Origin: Pratylenchus scribneri
Taxonomy: Eukaryota > Nematoda > Chromadorea > Rhabditida > Pratylenchidae
Direction: 5' to 3'
DNA: 64,000 nucleotides
Assembly (NCBI GenBank): GCA_030063045.1
Contig: JAQSEB010000004.1
Span: 3,286,001 to 3,350,000 of the forward strand
A program made the translations under genes and the position numbers. Below, piece after piece: positions 12,771-24,800 of this stretch. Every line of letters starts with the position of its first letter. Positions within the stretch are counted from its first letter, which is position 1. The notes under the pieces are model-generated. The model was not told the origin of the DNA and did no database searches. It saw nothing but the letters and a program-made list of their open reading frames with translations.

Positions 12771-13629
12771 ACTTGCTTGGTTTTTTGAATGAATGATGAA
12801 TAAGAATTGATTTTTAAATCTTAATTTAGCTTATTTAAAAATAACTTTTCTGATTTCTGTGCTAGCTCCTTGCTTTTTATTTAGTTGGCATTGGTATTGA
12901 TTGGTACGGAATAAGGATAACGGATCGGATTTCCGGGGATGTCGGAATTAAAAAAATTATGCTTGTCCCTTCTCCCTTGTCCGCTTGGCGTTGGCGCGCA
13001 TTTTTATACTTGTATGATTTTATTTTATTTTATTACGATCCCATCCATCACGGCGCCTGGCCCGTTTGTGTGTGTCAGCTCGACGTAGGCTAGGGCTAGT
13101 ATAGGGCATAGGCATTCTCCATCTCCATTCTCACTAATCCAATCATCATTCACATTCTCAACCTTGCTTTGACCCAGCTGTCGAGCGAGCCATTCAATTC
13201 ATAAATCATAAATTCATAATTAAGAGTCCGGATTTTAAGGTCGCAAAAATCAAATCAAATAACTTTTCGGTTTTTTTGATGAATTTGCCAAAAACACATT
13301 CGAGAACCTCAAAAAATTAATTTATTGGGCTTTTTATTACATATCCCTCAAAAAATGCCAAAATATATTAAAAAAAAGGTCCAAAAAATAATTGCTTGAA
13401 AACATTAATTTTTGTTTTCTTATCAATTAAAGGATAGGCCAAAATAAATCCGAGTTATACTTATTATCACGGAATTTAAAGTCCCAAATGGGTGGGGAAC
13501 GAGGCGCAAATTACTCTATTTTGCTGCAATATTTACTTTTGTTCACCCATTCTTTGAATGTATTATTATAATTTGTTATTTTTTAAGATTTATTTTAAAA
13601 AATATCAAATAATCACATCAACAGGAAGA
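12771..13629. promoter_or_regulatory. Divergent intergenic region, likely shared promoter region
   Basis: About 860 bp between two divergently transcribed genes. I see no ORF, repeat copy or RNA gene. It is locally GC-richer around 12950-13150, where cGCGcc-type words and CT-rich stretches occur, unlike the AT-rich flanks. Promoter function is inferred only from gene orientation. Confidence 0.4.
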
Positions 13630-14243
13630 ATGACCGACCAAAGCCTTCCCATCATGAAAGTACCAGAACATCCAATCCAATTGAGGTTACCTAATTTAAA
13701 CTGTTAACTTTGTTAATCATTTCTCATCAATTTAGTCCACCCAAGTATCGTCCCGGGGTCTACACAGATGAAGAAATAATCGAGATGTTTGGCTTCGAGG
13801 ACCAAACGGCAGAATGGCTGCGCAAACGCGAATTCGATCCGGAAGACCCATTGCTTGTGCTCGATTACCTTCCATTCTTCAGCAATGTGCACCAAAACAA
13901 TTTCAATGCCAACCGTCAAGTGATCATCAACGCAATGGTTTGTTTAAATTTATATATTGATATAAATTTTGAAAATGTTCAGAGGCAGAATGGCGCCCAA
14001 ATGATTGATCCTTTTGGCCGTGTATTTTTCTTCCCAACTCGCGACCTCGTGGATGCGGCACATGGCCAGATGCAAGACAACCCGAACACCTCATGGGCAT
14101 TCCATCCATTTCACCATGATTATACTCAGCTTTATGCTCACCTTGGACCGACCTATCAACCGAAGATCATCACCTTTGGCATCGGAAGTACAGCTCGCAA
14201 CCGCTTCAACGTTTTCCAATACCAGTTCTTCCAGCGACAATAA
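13630..14243 (+). CDS. Small conserved-looking protein of unknown function
   Basis: ATG at 13630 (MTDQSLPIMKVPEHP). The first exon ends near 13685; the second begins near 13735 (SPPKYRPGVYTDEE), and the stop TAA is at 14241-14243. A 45-nt GT..AG segment at 13938-13982 looks like an intron, but it is divisible by three and open, so retention would add 15 residues. The product is about 173-188 aa, acidic in the first half and aromatic in the second (PFGRVFFFPTRDLVDAAHG, WAFHPFHHDY). There is no signal peptide or membrane segment. I recognise no domain. Confidence 0.75.
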
Positions 14244-14481
14244 ATTTGGACGAAGCGAAGGAAGAACAGAATAGTTATCGCCTCTGACCAGACCACTTAT
14301 TAATTCATTCGATAATTTCCATTTTATTAAATTCTGAATTTTCCAAAAATTTTGTTTTGAGTTGTTTTCGAGAATAAAGCTTCTGACTCATCATTATTTA
14401 ATTAAAAATCATTTGTTTGAATACTTCAATACTTTTTATTAAACTTTCTAAATAAATCGAATAGAAGAGAAAAGTTCAATA

Positions 14482-17018
14482 ATGGCATTTCCTTACGCAA
14501 ATTATGGATATGGCGCCGGATATGGTTATGGTGTGGAAGATTTTTCGGTTGGTGCTTACAATCCGAGGTATTTCTAAGTCAATTTATTCAAATATATATG
14601 AATATAAAACTTAAAAAGATATCATTATCTTGCTGCCCAGAATGCCGGGTTCGACTTGAAAACCGAAGATGGACTCCCAAAAACAATGTATTCATTCAAA
14701 TATAATCAAACATAATTAATATTCAGTTATGTTGGCAATCTTGATCAATCGGTCACTGAAGAATTTATTGCAACTCTCTTTGGACAAATCGGACCGGTTA
14801 CTAAAACCAAAGTGATTTTTGATGTGAGTTAATGCGGCTGCTGGGTAATAAAAATCATCAAGAGTGAGGATGCTATTGGGTATTTGGTTTTACTTTTTTT
14901 AACTTAAAATAAATTTTATTTAATTAAACGTATCGGCATAAGGTGAGATCGATACATTATTTTTACTTTTTAATATAAAATTCATCACTCTCAAAAATGC
15001 AGGAACTGACCCCTCACGGCAGAGGAACCGGGCCAATTGCCTCGACACAAAAATACACACAAAATAGCGCATAAGTACCATTTGAAATTTTATTTATTTT
15101 TTCTTTTTAACCCGTAATAGAAATAGTGAGGTCAAAAAGAAAGCAAAATTCATTCTTAATAGCCCAAGTGCCCAGGAGACCTATTTATTAGGAATCAAAC
15201 ATGTATTTCTATTTAAATTAAAGAATTTCCTATTTTAGAGCAGCTCTGAGCCGTATGCCTTTATTGGTAAGTTAAGGTTTAAATGATTCAATTAATTAAA
15301 TCGATTTTCAGAGTTCGTCAGTCATGAAATTGCAGCACAAGCATTGCAAGCAATGAACAGACGACTTTTGTTGGACAAAGTTTGATTTTGAACATAATTC
15401 AATATTAAATTAATCATATTAGGAGATGAAGGTGAATTGGGCCATTCAGCCAGGAACTCATCAGCAAAAAATCGATACAAGCAGTTTCGTTTAAATTTTA
15501 GTCTACAATTTTTATATTAAACTATTTAGAGCATTTCCATGTGTTTGTGGGCGATTTGTCCCCAGAAATTGACAATAAAGGACTTCGTGAAGCATTCGCT
15601 CCGTTCGGAGAAATCTCGTGAGTATTCAAACTTTTCAGGTGTTCTAATCTTAAGGTCTTAAGGATATTTAAAATTAAAAACCTTAAGATTTATTTAAAAA
15701 AGATTTAAAACCACACATAATAAATTTAAGCGAATACACATTTTTTTTAATTTTAGGGATGCCAAAGTGATTCGCGATTTGACCACGCTGATGTCAAAAG
15801 GCTATGGTTTTGTGTCCTACCCAAAACGGGATGATGCCGAACGCGCCATTGAGCAAATGAACGGCCAATGGTTGGGTCGACGTACAATTCGAACCAATTG
15901 GGCAACTCGAAAGCCAGGCCAGGGACCAATTGAGTACAGCAAACCAACGGTGGACGAAATTATGCTACAAACTCCGCCCGAGAATTCATCCGTTTATGTG
16001 GGGGGCGTTCCGCCTGGTGCAAGCGGTTTGCACTTTTTTGGTTTTATTTATTAATTTTGAAATTTAAATAGAAATTGACATTCGTGAATGCTTCAAGAAA
16101 TTCGGCAACATTGTGGACATTCGCCATTTCAAACCGCAAGGATATGCATTTGTAAGCGAAATTTTATTTTTAAAATATTCCCTTAATTAATATAATTTAA
16201 GGTGAAATTCGATCAAAAAGTTTCGGCGGCAAGGGCCATTTCGGAAATGAATGGCGGCGAATTCATGGGCCAAACTCTTCGTTTGAATTGGGGAAAAGTC
16301 GAGGTAAATATTTTATTTTCTTGCCAATTTATTTTTAACTCATTTTTTAGGGTGCCATCAAGACTGATCCAACTGCGGCAATGTATGCAAGTGTTACTGG
16401 CGCAAATCCGGTTGCCGGTGTTTTCGGCACAGGCAATGTTGCATCGCAGGGATATAATCCGCAAGCACAGCAACAATATTTGCAACAATATTATCAACAG
16501 CAGGTACATTTTTTGACAACTTTTTTATTTTAATATCAATAACTTTATTCAACCGCATTTATATTTTATATAATTTTTATGAGTCTAAATTTAACAATTT
16601 TTTGACCAAAACAAATTAAACAACTAAATACCAAAACTAAACTAGTTATAATAACAATCTCTGTATCAATATCAATAAGAATTATATGGAAAGTAACTCT
16701 ATCATATTCCTATATATCTTAAGTTCTTCAGATTAAAATGTGATTATTTAAGAACCAAGTATTAGCCAATAAGGAAGTGGAATCAAGAAAGGGGGTTAAA
16801 GGGGTGATATCTGGTCACTGTGTCAGATAACCTAAAATTAGGAACAAAACTCAATATGAGAACAATAAAAATTTTACTAAAAATAGGAATTATCGATTAA
16901 TTTTATTTTTTTTACTAATCTTCACATTTAATTTCAACAGGCCAATCCTCAGCAGTGGACAGGACCAGCCGCCGGTGGTGCTGGTGCCTATTTTGGCCAA
17001 GGCAATTCGCAAAAATGA
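14482..17018 (+). CDS. tiar-1: TIA-1/TIAR-type RNA-binding protein with three RRMs
   Basis: Binds U-rich RNA. TIA-1/TIAR proteins regulate splicing and translation, build stress granules and, in nematodes, support germ-cell apoptosis and stress survival. ATG 14482 ([17 protein letters not shown]); TGA 17016-17018. RRM1: [20 protein letters not shown] (from 14728) through [16 protein letters not shown], after a large intron. RRM2: [19 protein letters not shown] (15540) and [20 protein letters not shown] (15795). RRM3: [12 protein letters not shown] (15989), then [20 protein letters not shown] (16140-16250). The tail is Q/Y/G-rich and prion-like ([12 protein letters not shown] near 16470). The ARVNWA-type RNP spacing and the three-RRM plus Q-tail order identify TIA-1/TIAR rather than other RRM families. 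Confidence 0.93.
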
Positions 17019-17729
17019 TGGAAATGGAATGAATGAATTGGAAATGAAGAGAGAAAGAATGAATCCAATACAAGTCTAATTTGAATTCCTTCCAAAGATT
17101 ACTTTTTTGTTATTTCGATAATATTTTCATTTAAAATGGTGTTGATGACAGTTGACAGACGCGATATTTGATTTTTCCAATTGATTTTTCGGATTATTTA
17201 ATTGTATTTTGGATTATTTTTCTTTTTGGATAAATAAATTGAGACACATTTAATGAGTTCAATTAATTTCTTATCAATAATTTTATTCATCTTTTTTGGT
17301 TCGAAATTATGTCATTGTGGAGAGGAATTATGAAATAATCAAATATAATTTGTAAATCCACCACAAATTAAAATTAAATATGTATCTGTATGCCGATGAA
17401 AAAATATAAAACAATTATTAGGGTTTATCCCAACATTCCCGAACCAAATATACCCAATTGGATAGAGCTGGCCAAGACGCATTGAATGGCATATAATTTG
17501 TTATGGTTTATTCAAAATTAAAGGGTATTAAACGGTTTAAACCCAGTTTGGTTTAATGGTTCAAAACAAAGTTAATATTGGTTAAACATAAACACTTTTA
17601 TTAATGATGCATCTCGAAGAGATCTTTCCTAAGGGTATAAGTTTAAGGTTTAGGTGTCTAGGATAAACTTCTGAATCGTCTTTTCGGCATTTTTAATCTG
17701 TTCGGCGGGCAAATTAAATATTTCTGACT
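17019..17729 (+). repeat. Spacer with MITE-like repeat, family E, copy 2 (17420-17671)
   Basis: Between convergent TIAR and the globin-like gene. The element begins AGGGTTTATCC at 17420 and ends AGGATAAACTT at 17660-17670, giving complementary termini around an AT-rich 250-bp body with TATAATTTGTTATGGTTT and GGTTTAATGGTTC. The rest of the spacer is AT-rich 3' flank of TIAR with AATAAA near 17230. Confidence 0.8.
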
Positions 17730-19299
17730 TGTTAATATAAATCACTTGAATAAATTCTCCCCAATTTGTATTCTTCAATCATTGACTCCACCCAATACCG
17801 TAGGCCGCCCGTTTAGTCTGATTTCCGACATTTTTATGCCGTAAGCATGATTCAAGACATCGAGAATGAAAGTGGTCAGCACACCGAATGCGCCAATCTA
17901 TTCATTTGCGAGGATATTAAATTAAAAATTACTCCCAAATTTATTCACCATTTCACGTTTTTCCGCCTCATTTTTCGTCTCAACTTTTGCAAGTAATCCT
18001 ACAAAAATTGGAATTATACACATTATCCGTTGACTACCCAAAAATTGATGCTGAAAAATGTCAAGAAAATGCGGCTTCAACCCATATTGCGCGTATTGGG
18101 CATGGGTTTGGCCCAATCGAATGCATTCGGCCAACAATTTTTGCTCATTCAAATTCAACGTGAATATAAGCTTCTCATAGAAAGAGAATTGTGCCTGACT
18201 AAAATTGGTCATTTTATTAAACAAATTTTCCATTTCCTCACCAAATTCGATTCAATTTTGGCCATTTGGTCAAATCCCGAAAGCAATATCGTTGACAAGC
18301 GATCACTTCATTCACTTTTGGACTGGCCTCGATCACATTCAACATTGTCCTATGGAAGATGTCGCGCTGTCTTAGGGCAATATGTTCTCGCCAATATTTC
18401 TCAATTCTTCCATGGGGAGTGAAAAATATTAAAATACAATCAATTTGGTGCCGGCCAAATTTGTCAATTAATTATTGAAATACTAAACCCCCTTATTAAC
18501 TATTTCAATGCCATCTAAAGAGCTAATTTTTTGTCATTGATTGGAATATTTCCTAAATTAGATTTTATTCAGCCTTTGCACAAAAAAACCAGAATATTTC
18601 AATTTATTTTAAAATAATAAAAAATTCTACATGTTAAAAATAGCCTGCTGGGAGGAATCATCCGAGGTCATAATTGATAGACGCTACAGTAATAAAAAAA
18701 TAGAGAAAGGTTAACCTTTTTCCATAAACTTGCCTGAAGGAGCATCAAATTAAAAAGAAAAAGATGTCTTTATTTTAGCCCTTTCATAGTCTACCGTATC
18801 GAAATAGCTGGGGATGGTGATCATATTCAAATTCACTTAAATACCTTTGTTAAGCGTAATAAAGCCTCTACCTCAAAATGTGGATAATAATCACTTACAA
18901 AGCATGCTGACGCATTGACAATTCCAACGTGATTTTGATACGGCCAAATGATGCTACTTCTTTGTTGCTGCTATTGGCCAAAAGAGAGGAATGGAAAAGG
19001 GGGGTTGTGGAAGGGATGGAACTATTGATTGGAGCAGCCATAAAATTGCCTTCTGCAAATAAAATTCGGCCGATAAATTGTCCATTACCCCCACGAAAAA
19101 ACGAACCTCCAGGGCCAACCATGACCAGTGTGTTAATTTTTGTGGTCAAATGCCCAATGCTCATGGCTGATCCTTGCCTCAATTGATGGCGAATTTGTTG
19201 CTGATGTTGTTGGGCGGCATGCGCATCCAATGCCATTGAATGGAGTCGATGTCTGGCTTGGGCTCGCGAATTTTTTGGTTTTGAGCAGATAATCCCCAT
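17730..19299 (-). CDS. Globin-like protein with acylation-type N-terminus, possibly degenerate
   Basis: The first exon starts at ATG 19299 with [11 protein letters not shown]. Gly2 and nearby Cys5 are the usual signal for myristoylation plus palmitoylation, which several nematode globins carry. About 18415-18290 then encodes [20 protein letters not shown], like globin helices A-B (diF...l....P.v). The longest exon (18233-17922) has [20 protein letters not shown] and [14 protein letters not shown], which resembles the globin F-G segment (lG..H..y.....p..f). A helix-H-like [20 protein letters not shown] ends at about 17730. I could not join all exons: a frame change near 18270 needs an unconfirmed 69-nt intron and the last exon has a stop just upstream. 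It may be a divergent globin or a decaying one. Confidence 0.42.
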
Positions 19300-19599
19300 T
19301 TTTATTATTTATGAATTTTGGCTAAAATTATATTGGCCTCATTAATTCAAATTGTTGGCAAATTGAAGAATTGCCATCACAAAAATGTGTCAATCCATTT
19401 GTCGTCGTCAATATCATTTTCCCACCAAATATTTTGTGACACCCAATGCTCATTCTCTTTGACAAAATTCACACATAGCACAATTTATTCAAAATTGATG
19501 CGAAAGTCACAATAAAAATTAGTGTTCAAAGATTTCTGGCAACAAAAATAGAAAAAGTATTTTGTTGATTTTTAGCCCTGCTTTTGAAGTTTTAATTCC

Positions 19600-20255
19600 A
19601 CTTGTTCTGATTTTATTTAATTCCGCCTCTGGTTAGAATAATTCCCCCTGGTTAAGAATAAATCCGCCTATTCTAAGAATAATTCCGCCTGGTTAAGATT
19701 AATTCCGCCTGGTTAGAATAATTCCGCCTGGTTATCCGCCTGGTTAGAATAATTCCGCCTGGTTATCCGCCTGGTTAGAATAATTCCGCCTGGTTAAGAA
19801 TAATTCCGCCTGGCTAAGAATAATTCCGCCTGGTTAGAATAATTCCGCCTGGTTAGAATAATTCCGCCTGGTTAAGAATAATTCCGCCTGGCTAAGAATA
19901 ATTCCGCCTGGTTAAGAATAATTCCGCCTGGTTAGAAAATTCCGCCTGGCTAAGATTAATTCCGCCTGGCTAAGATTAATTCCGCCTGGTTAGAATAATT
20001 CCGCCTGGCTAAGAATAATTCCGCCTGGTTAAGAATAATTCCGCCTGGTTAGAATAATTCCGCCTGCTAAGATTAAATCCGCCTGGCTAAGATTAATTCC
20101 GCCTGGTTAGAATAATTCCGCCTGGCTAAGAATAATTCCGCCTGGTTAAGAATAATTCCGCCTGGTTAGAATAATTCCGCCTGTTTAAGAATAATTTCGC
20201 CTGGTTAGAATAATTCCGCCTGTTCTAAGAATAATTCCGCCTATTCTGATTAAAT
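19600..20255. repeat. Minisatellite B2, about 20-21-bp unit
   Basis: About thirty tandem copies of AATTCCGCCTGGTTAAGAAT with variants (TTAG/CTAAG/TTCTAAG linkers). The reverse complement of the unit contains CAGGCGGAATTA, exactly the invariant core of the array at 7.8-8.95 kb. The first and last copies (TGTTCTGATTTTATTTAATT near 19608, TATTCTGATTAAATCC near 20242) carry the linker type of the other array. Confidence 0.97.
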
Positions 20256-20719
20256 CCATATACAAAAAAATATTGCAAAAAGTAATTCAACATCGTTAAT
20301 TCAACTTGTCCAAAAGTACTTCTCCCAACAATAAATCCACTACCACCCGTCGTACCGGTCTCGTCAGCTGTCATTGAATTTATCGTCTATGTTCCTCTGC
20401 CAACCGCCTTCTCCATCCAAACCACATCCCCCTTTCCATCTATAATAGTTGCAAAAATTGCAGCTTTTTAGACTGCTCTGGCCGTCATTTTGTTTTGACC
20501 AATTCAATGCACATTTTCAAATGTCTATTCACTTTTGGTGCCGGACGGCGACATTTCCTTCTTTCAATTGAATTGTTTTTTTTTTATAAAATTCTCCGCA
20601 TTTTAATAAGCTTAAATATTAGGCAAATTTGCTTCAAATTATCAATCCAAAAAAATGCAGCCAAATTAACCCTCGCAATTATTTTTTCCTCCCATTCAAA
20701 ATCCTTTGGCCAAACAAAC
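20256..20719. other. Spacer with no clear gene
   Basis: AT-rich sequence with a moderately GC-richer patch at 20350-20440 and a TATAATAG word near 20443. An 86-codon open stretch at 20495-20755 has no recognisable features and is probably chance, although its 3' part overlaps, in another frame, the possible first exon of the next gene. Confidence 0.4.
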
Positions 20720-21207
20720 AAAAATAGAGAGGGTCACATCACATTTAGAAAATGAAGAGTACATTTAACTTCGTTAATTTAAATATTTTTACAAAATTTC
20801 CAGAAATAAAATTTCAAATTCTGATTCCATTTTCGATAATAATAGCATGATAAATGCAGAATCGATGCAAGAAGAAGAATTGCAAAAATTGCTTCATGAA
20901 AATAATAATGAACAACAACAATCATTGGCAAATGATAATGAAGAAGGTAATTTATTTGGAGGAAATATGTGGCCAGAATGTGGAGAATAAGGGAAATAAA
21001 AAAACAGGTTTACTTTTTGCACTGACTTTTGGCATTCTTGACTCTTTATTCCTTCCCACTCAATTATTCTTGATAATGAATTGGCCCATGGAATTGATGG
21101 TTGGGGATAAACAAATACAAGTCAAAGGCGATTTACAATTTGAAAATGTGCAAATTTTGGCCAGACCAATTTGGATATTGAATTGTGGCCTTTCCCTTTG
21201 GAATTGA
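20720..21207 (+). CDS. Unrecognised gene, candidate exons only
   Basis: Three blocks join in phase across GT..AG junctions. The first ends at 20768 (THLEN-like acidic end, ERVTSHLENEE). The second (about 20804-20945) reads NKISNSDSIFDNNSMINAES and on into EEELQKLLHENNNEQQQS. The third starts at about 21007 with GLLFALTFGILDSLFLPTQL and runs to TGA at 21205-21207. The middle is acidic and Gln/Asn-rich; the third block is hydrophobic and could hold a membrane helix. A start codon was not settled; ATG 20847 inside block two is one option. I recognise no family. A cryptic or partial gene is possible. Confidence 0.35.
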
Positions 21208-21890
21208 CTTCCGGACTTTCCCACCCTTCCACATTGAATTCACTCAAATTTATCCATTTAATCTGACAATCTCAACATCATAAATCGGCGGTGATCGACG
21301 GAATCTGGTCTTGATCTGGCGTTGAGCACTCCACCACAAAATTTACCCTCAATTTCCATCAGCTGGAGACATATTTGTTTGTCCCCTCCTTGATTATCCC
21401 CCTTTGCGCACATTCCATTCATCCTCAAATACAATTGTTTTACTTCTAGTGGACTTTGATGAGGACAAAACATTTCAAGCACACATTCATTCCCCCATCC
21501 ACCTACTTTTCCAATTTAATTTCTGCCTTTTGGGCCTAATCGAGTGCGAAATGCATTGAATTGAGGGAAGCGGGGGAGCATTGTTCTTTTCTACTTAAAA
21601 TTAACAATTAATTTTGCTTCCACCGGAAACAAAATTTTCATTGCCTTTTGGTCCCTAATAATCCGCTAGGACTTTAAATTTTCTTGTTTTGTGTACATTT
21701 TACTTTCTGCAATTTTCTATACACCTTTTTTGAATTCTCAAAATCCCTTTTCCTTTTTTTGTCAAATATATTTGGGCCAGCAATGGATTTGCATAAATTA
21801 TTATTACTTTTTTTGGGTTTGACGTTCACAATTTGGACAATTTCTGCCACATTTTTTGAGCTTAATTTTCTATTTTAAGCATCGCCCAAA
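21208..21890. other. Spacer upstream of the SLC17 gene
   Basis: About 680 bp without a convincing gene. Frames at 21190-21550 are intermittently open but broken by stops. TTTTAAG just before the CATCGCCCAAAATG at 21881 could be a trans-splice acceptor for the transporter mRNA; this is inferred from position only. Confidence 0.4.
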
Positions 21891-24800
21891 ATGCCCAGGA
21901 CCATTTCCGTGCATCCGGTCAAGGAAAGGATTGAAAGTGAAAGTAGCAGTAGCAATAGCCATTCGGTGGCATCCGCACCAAAACCGGCCACATTTCGATG
22001 GTTCATGTCCTATAGGATGCTTACGGCCAGCATGCTTTGCCTTTGTTTTGCCAGGTCAATTTGAGGGGCCATTCCTCAATGAAATTTGGGAAATATTATA
22101 GAAATTTGTAAAATTTTTCGCGGGCTATGAATTTTGCTTGAAGCATAAATCATTTAATATCTACAGATTTTGAATATCACTTAAAATTAGGCCATGATTT
22201 TGATTTACCTCCTAAATTATATAATTTCCCTAGGATTAGCTAAAAGTTAGCCCATAATTTTCCAATCATGATTTTCTTAAAAGGCTCTAGGAGTGATAAA
22301 ATTGGGCCATCATATAATTGATTGCTACATATATGTATTTTGAAAGAATGGAAAATATTTTTAAAAATTGAAAAAACTAAGAATTTGAAAATATATTTTA
22401 CATATTTATTAGTAATCGGAAACCATATTTAGAGGCACTAATAAAGGTTTAAGGTGTTTAAAACTTGTGCTGACTGCTGACAGTTAACCGATAATTATCG
22501 CAAAAAGGGATTTAGTAATAATAAATTCAAGTTTAATTGCTATAAAATTAGGTATAAGGGAAAATTGCTTAAAAATTGTTCCATTCAATATTATTAAAAA
22601 TACAATATTCCAGTGTTCACATGATGAACGCCAATTTGGGGATGGCAATGTAAGCTGCTAAATAATTAGAGTGAATGAACTTATCATTCCAAAAAAGGGT
22701 TTGCATGGTCGATGATGAGGGTGGTCGACATTCAGATGCTACAAATTATTCCTCAAATTCCAACATTTCGATGGAGGCATCCAAATCCAATGAATGGGTC
22801 GATGGGAAAGCGCCTCGGGTTCATTGGTCTTCAGAGGTATGGAATTCAGAAATTTCTATGCATTTTTTAATTCACCTTAAAGGACCAAGGCTGGATTTTT
22901 GCCGCCTTCAATGCTGGCCTCCTTTGCATGCTTTTTACCGGCTTTTTGGCCGATAAATTCAATGCTAAATGTCTTTGAGAAAAAAAGCAAAATTCAATAT
23001 ATTTTCAGATATGATTATTCTCAGCGTATTGTTGGCCTCCTTTGCAAATTTTGGCATTCCATTGACAGCAAATTGGAAGTAATAATTGGAAATGGCCTAG
23101 AGGGCATGTCTAAAAATAGAGGACAAGGATGGGGGCGGAGGGCGGGGCAATCGCTGATTGAATACTTCTTTGAATACCATAATTCAACAAAGGAATAATA
23201 AATTTAGGAAAGCGATATGCCATTGGAAAGCTCTAAATATTTTCAAAATATTTTCTTTAAATTCAATTTTAAAAAGTTAAATGTCTTTGAGTATAATAAA
23301 CTCGAATTTTTTGATGAAAATCCTCCTTAATTTACAAATTATTTTAGGTTTAAATCAAACAAAAATTTTAGAGAGCATTTGTTCTTCTAAAGGTATATGG
23401 CCTTCCCGATTCATTGCTTCCCTAATTAGTCATAGCCAAAAGAGCGATCTAGGTATACACATACAATGAATAGTAAATTCAACATCCGTTCTATTTATAT
23501 TTAGCAAAAATGAGAAAAATTTGTGGTTATTTTAAAAATTATTTTGGCCAATTAGGGAAGGAAAATTTTTATATATATTTCACCTCACTCACAATTGAAT
23601 CCTTTCCCTTCCCAAAGTGTTGGCTATGCAATTGGCGCACGTTTCCTTGTGGGTTTGGCCGAGGCACTCCTTCAGCCGGCCATCAATTCCCTGGTCACTC
23701 GTTGGTTTCCCGCTTCCGAACGTTCCTATGCCCTTGGATTGGCCACCGGAGGCCGTCAATTCGGTCAGCCCTTCAATTCCACCAAAATTCATGCAAATTT
23801 CTAGGCACTTTGCTCATTGTCCCAACCGCAGGGGCACTTTGCGCCCAAAGTCTGTTCTTCGGCGGATGGCCCTCAATCTTTTATGTTTCCGCATTCACTG
23901 GCCTCTTTTTTGTGCTAATTTATTTGGTGGCCGGTGCAGACAAACCAAGTAAACAAAATTGCATTTCATCAGCGGAATTGACGTAAAATTCCTTCAAATA
24001 GTGCCAAAAATATTTGTTTTATCCAGTTTTATAACAGTGGCCAACACTCCCGAGCACATGGGCCAAAAGCGGATAAATCGAAAAGTGCCATGGAAGCGAA
24101 TATTCACTTCGAGTCCAGTTTGGGCCGCACTCGTTTCCGTTGTATGCCACGAATTTCCACTGATGACCATGATAATGTTAGTAATGGGGCCATTCTTTTG
24201 ACTATAGCTGACTGAGGCAATAGCCAGTCTAGGAAGGCGATATGCCATTGGAAAGCCCTAAATGTCCTTTAAAAAATGGCTTTAATAATTTTATGAAATT
24301 TATCTTTAAAAGAGAGTTAATTGTCTTTGAGTGTAATAAACCAGAATCTTGAAAGGGAAAAGCCACTTATGACATTTTACGAATATATAGTTTTAAATTT
24401 TCGAAAGAATAAAAGCCACTTTTTAGAGGGCATTTAAGGCTATCGAATGGAATAAAGCCTTCCAGAATTGATTGCTTCCTTTTGAGCTATGGCTAAAAGA
24501 ATGGCCAAGTTAATATTGAATCAGCCAATTTACAGAGAATATATAAATATAGCATAAAATGATTGATTTTGATTTCTGAAATTTTCCCAAAAATAGGTTT
24601 CTGCCTGCCTATTTGCACGATGTTCACCATTATGAGTCAACGCAAAATGGCATTTTCAGTGTACAAAATGAATTCCCCCTTATTCACTTCAACATTTTCT
24701 GCTTTTAGGCCCTTCCAACTCTGGCCCTTTGGATAAGTAAAATTGCCTCAAGTTGGTTGAATACTTGGCTTCAAAGGCACACGGAATGGGGAGTTTCCTA

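Noticed and set aside
20495..20755. 86-codon ORF
   Set aside because: Composition is like translated AT-rich spacer, and its end conflicts with the better-phased exon of the next gene.
23589..23792. Minus-strand ORF opposite the SLC17 exon
   Set aside because: It is a shadow of the transporter exon, whose frame carries the MFS motif.
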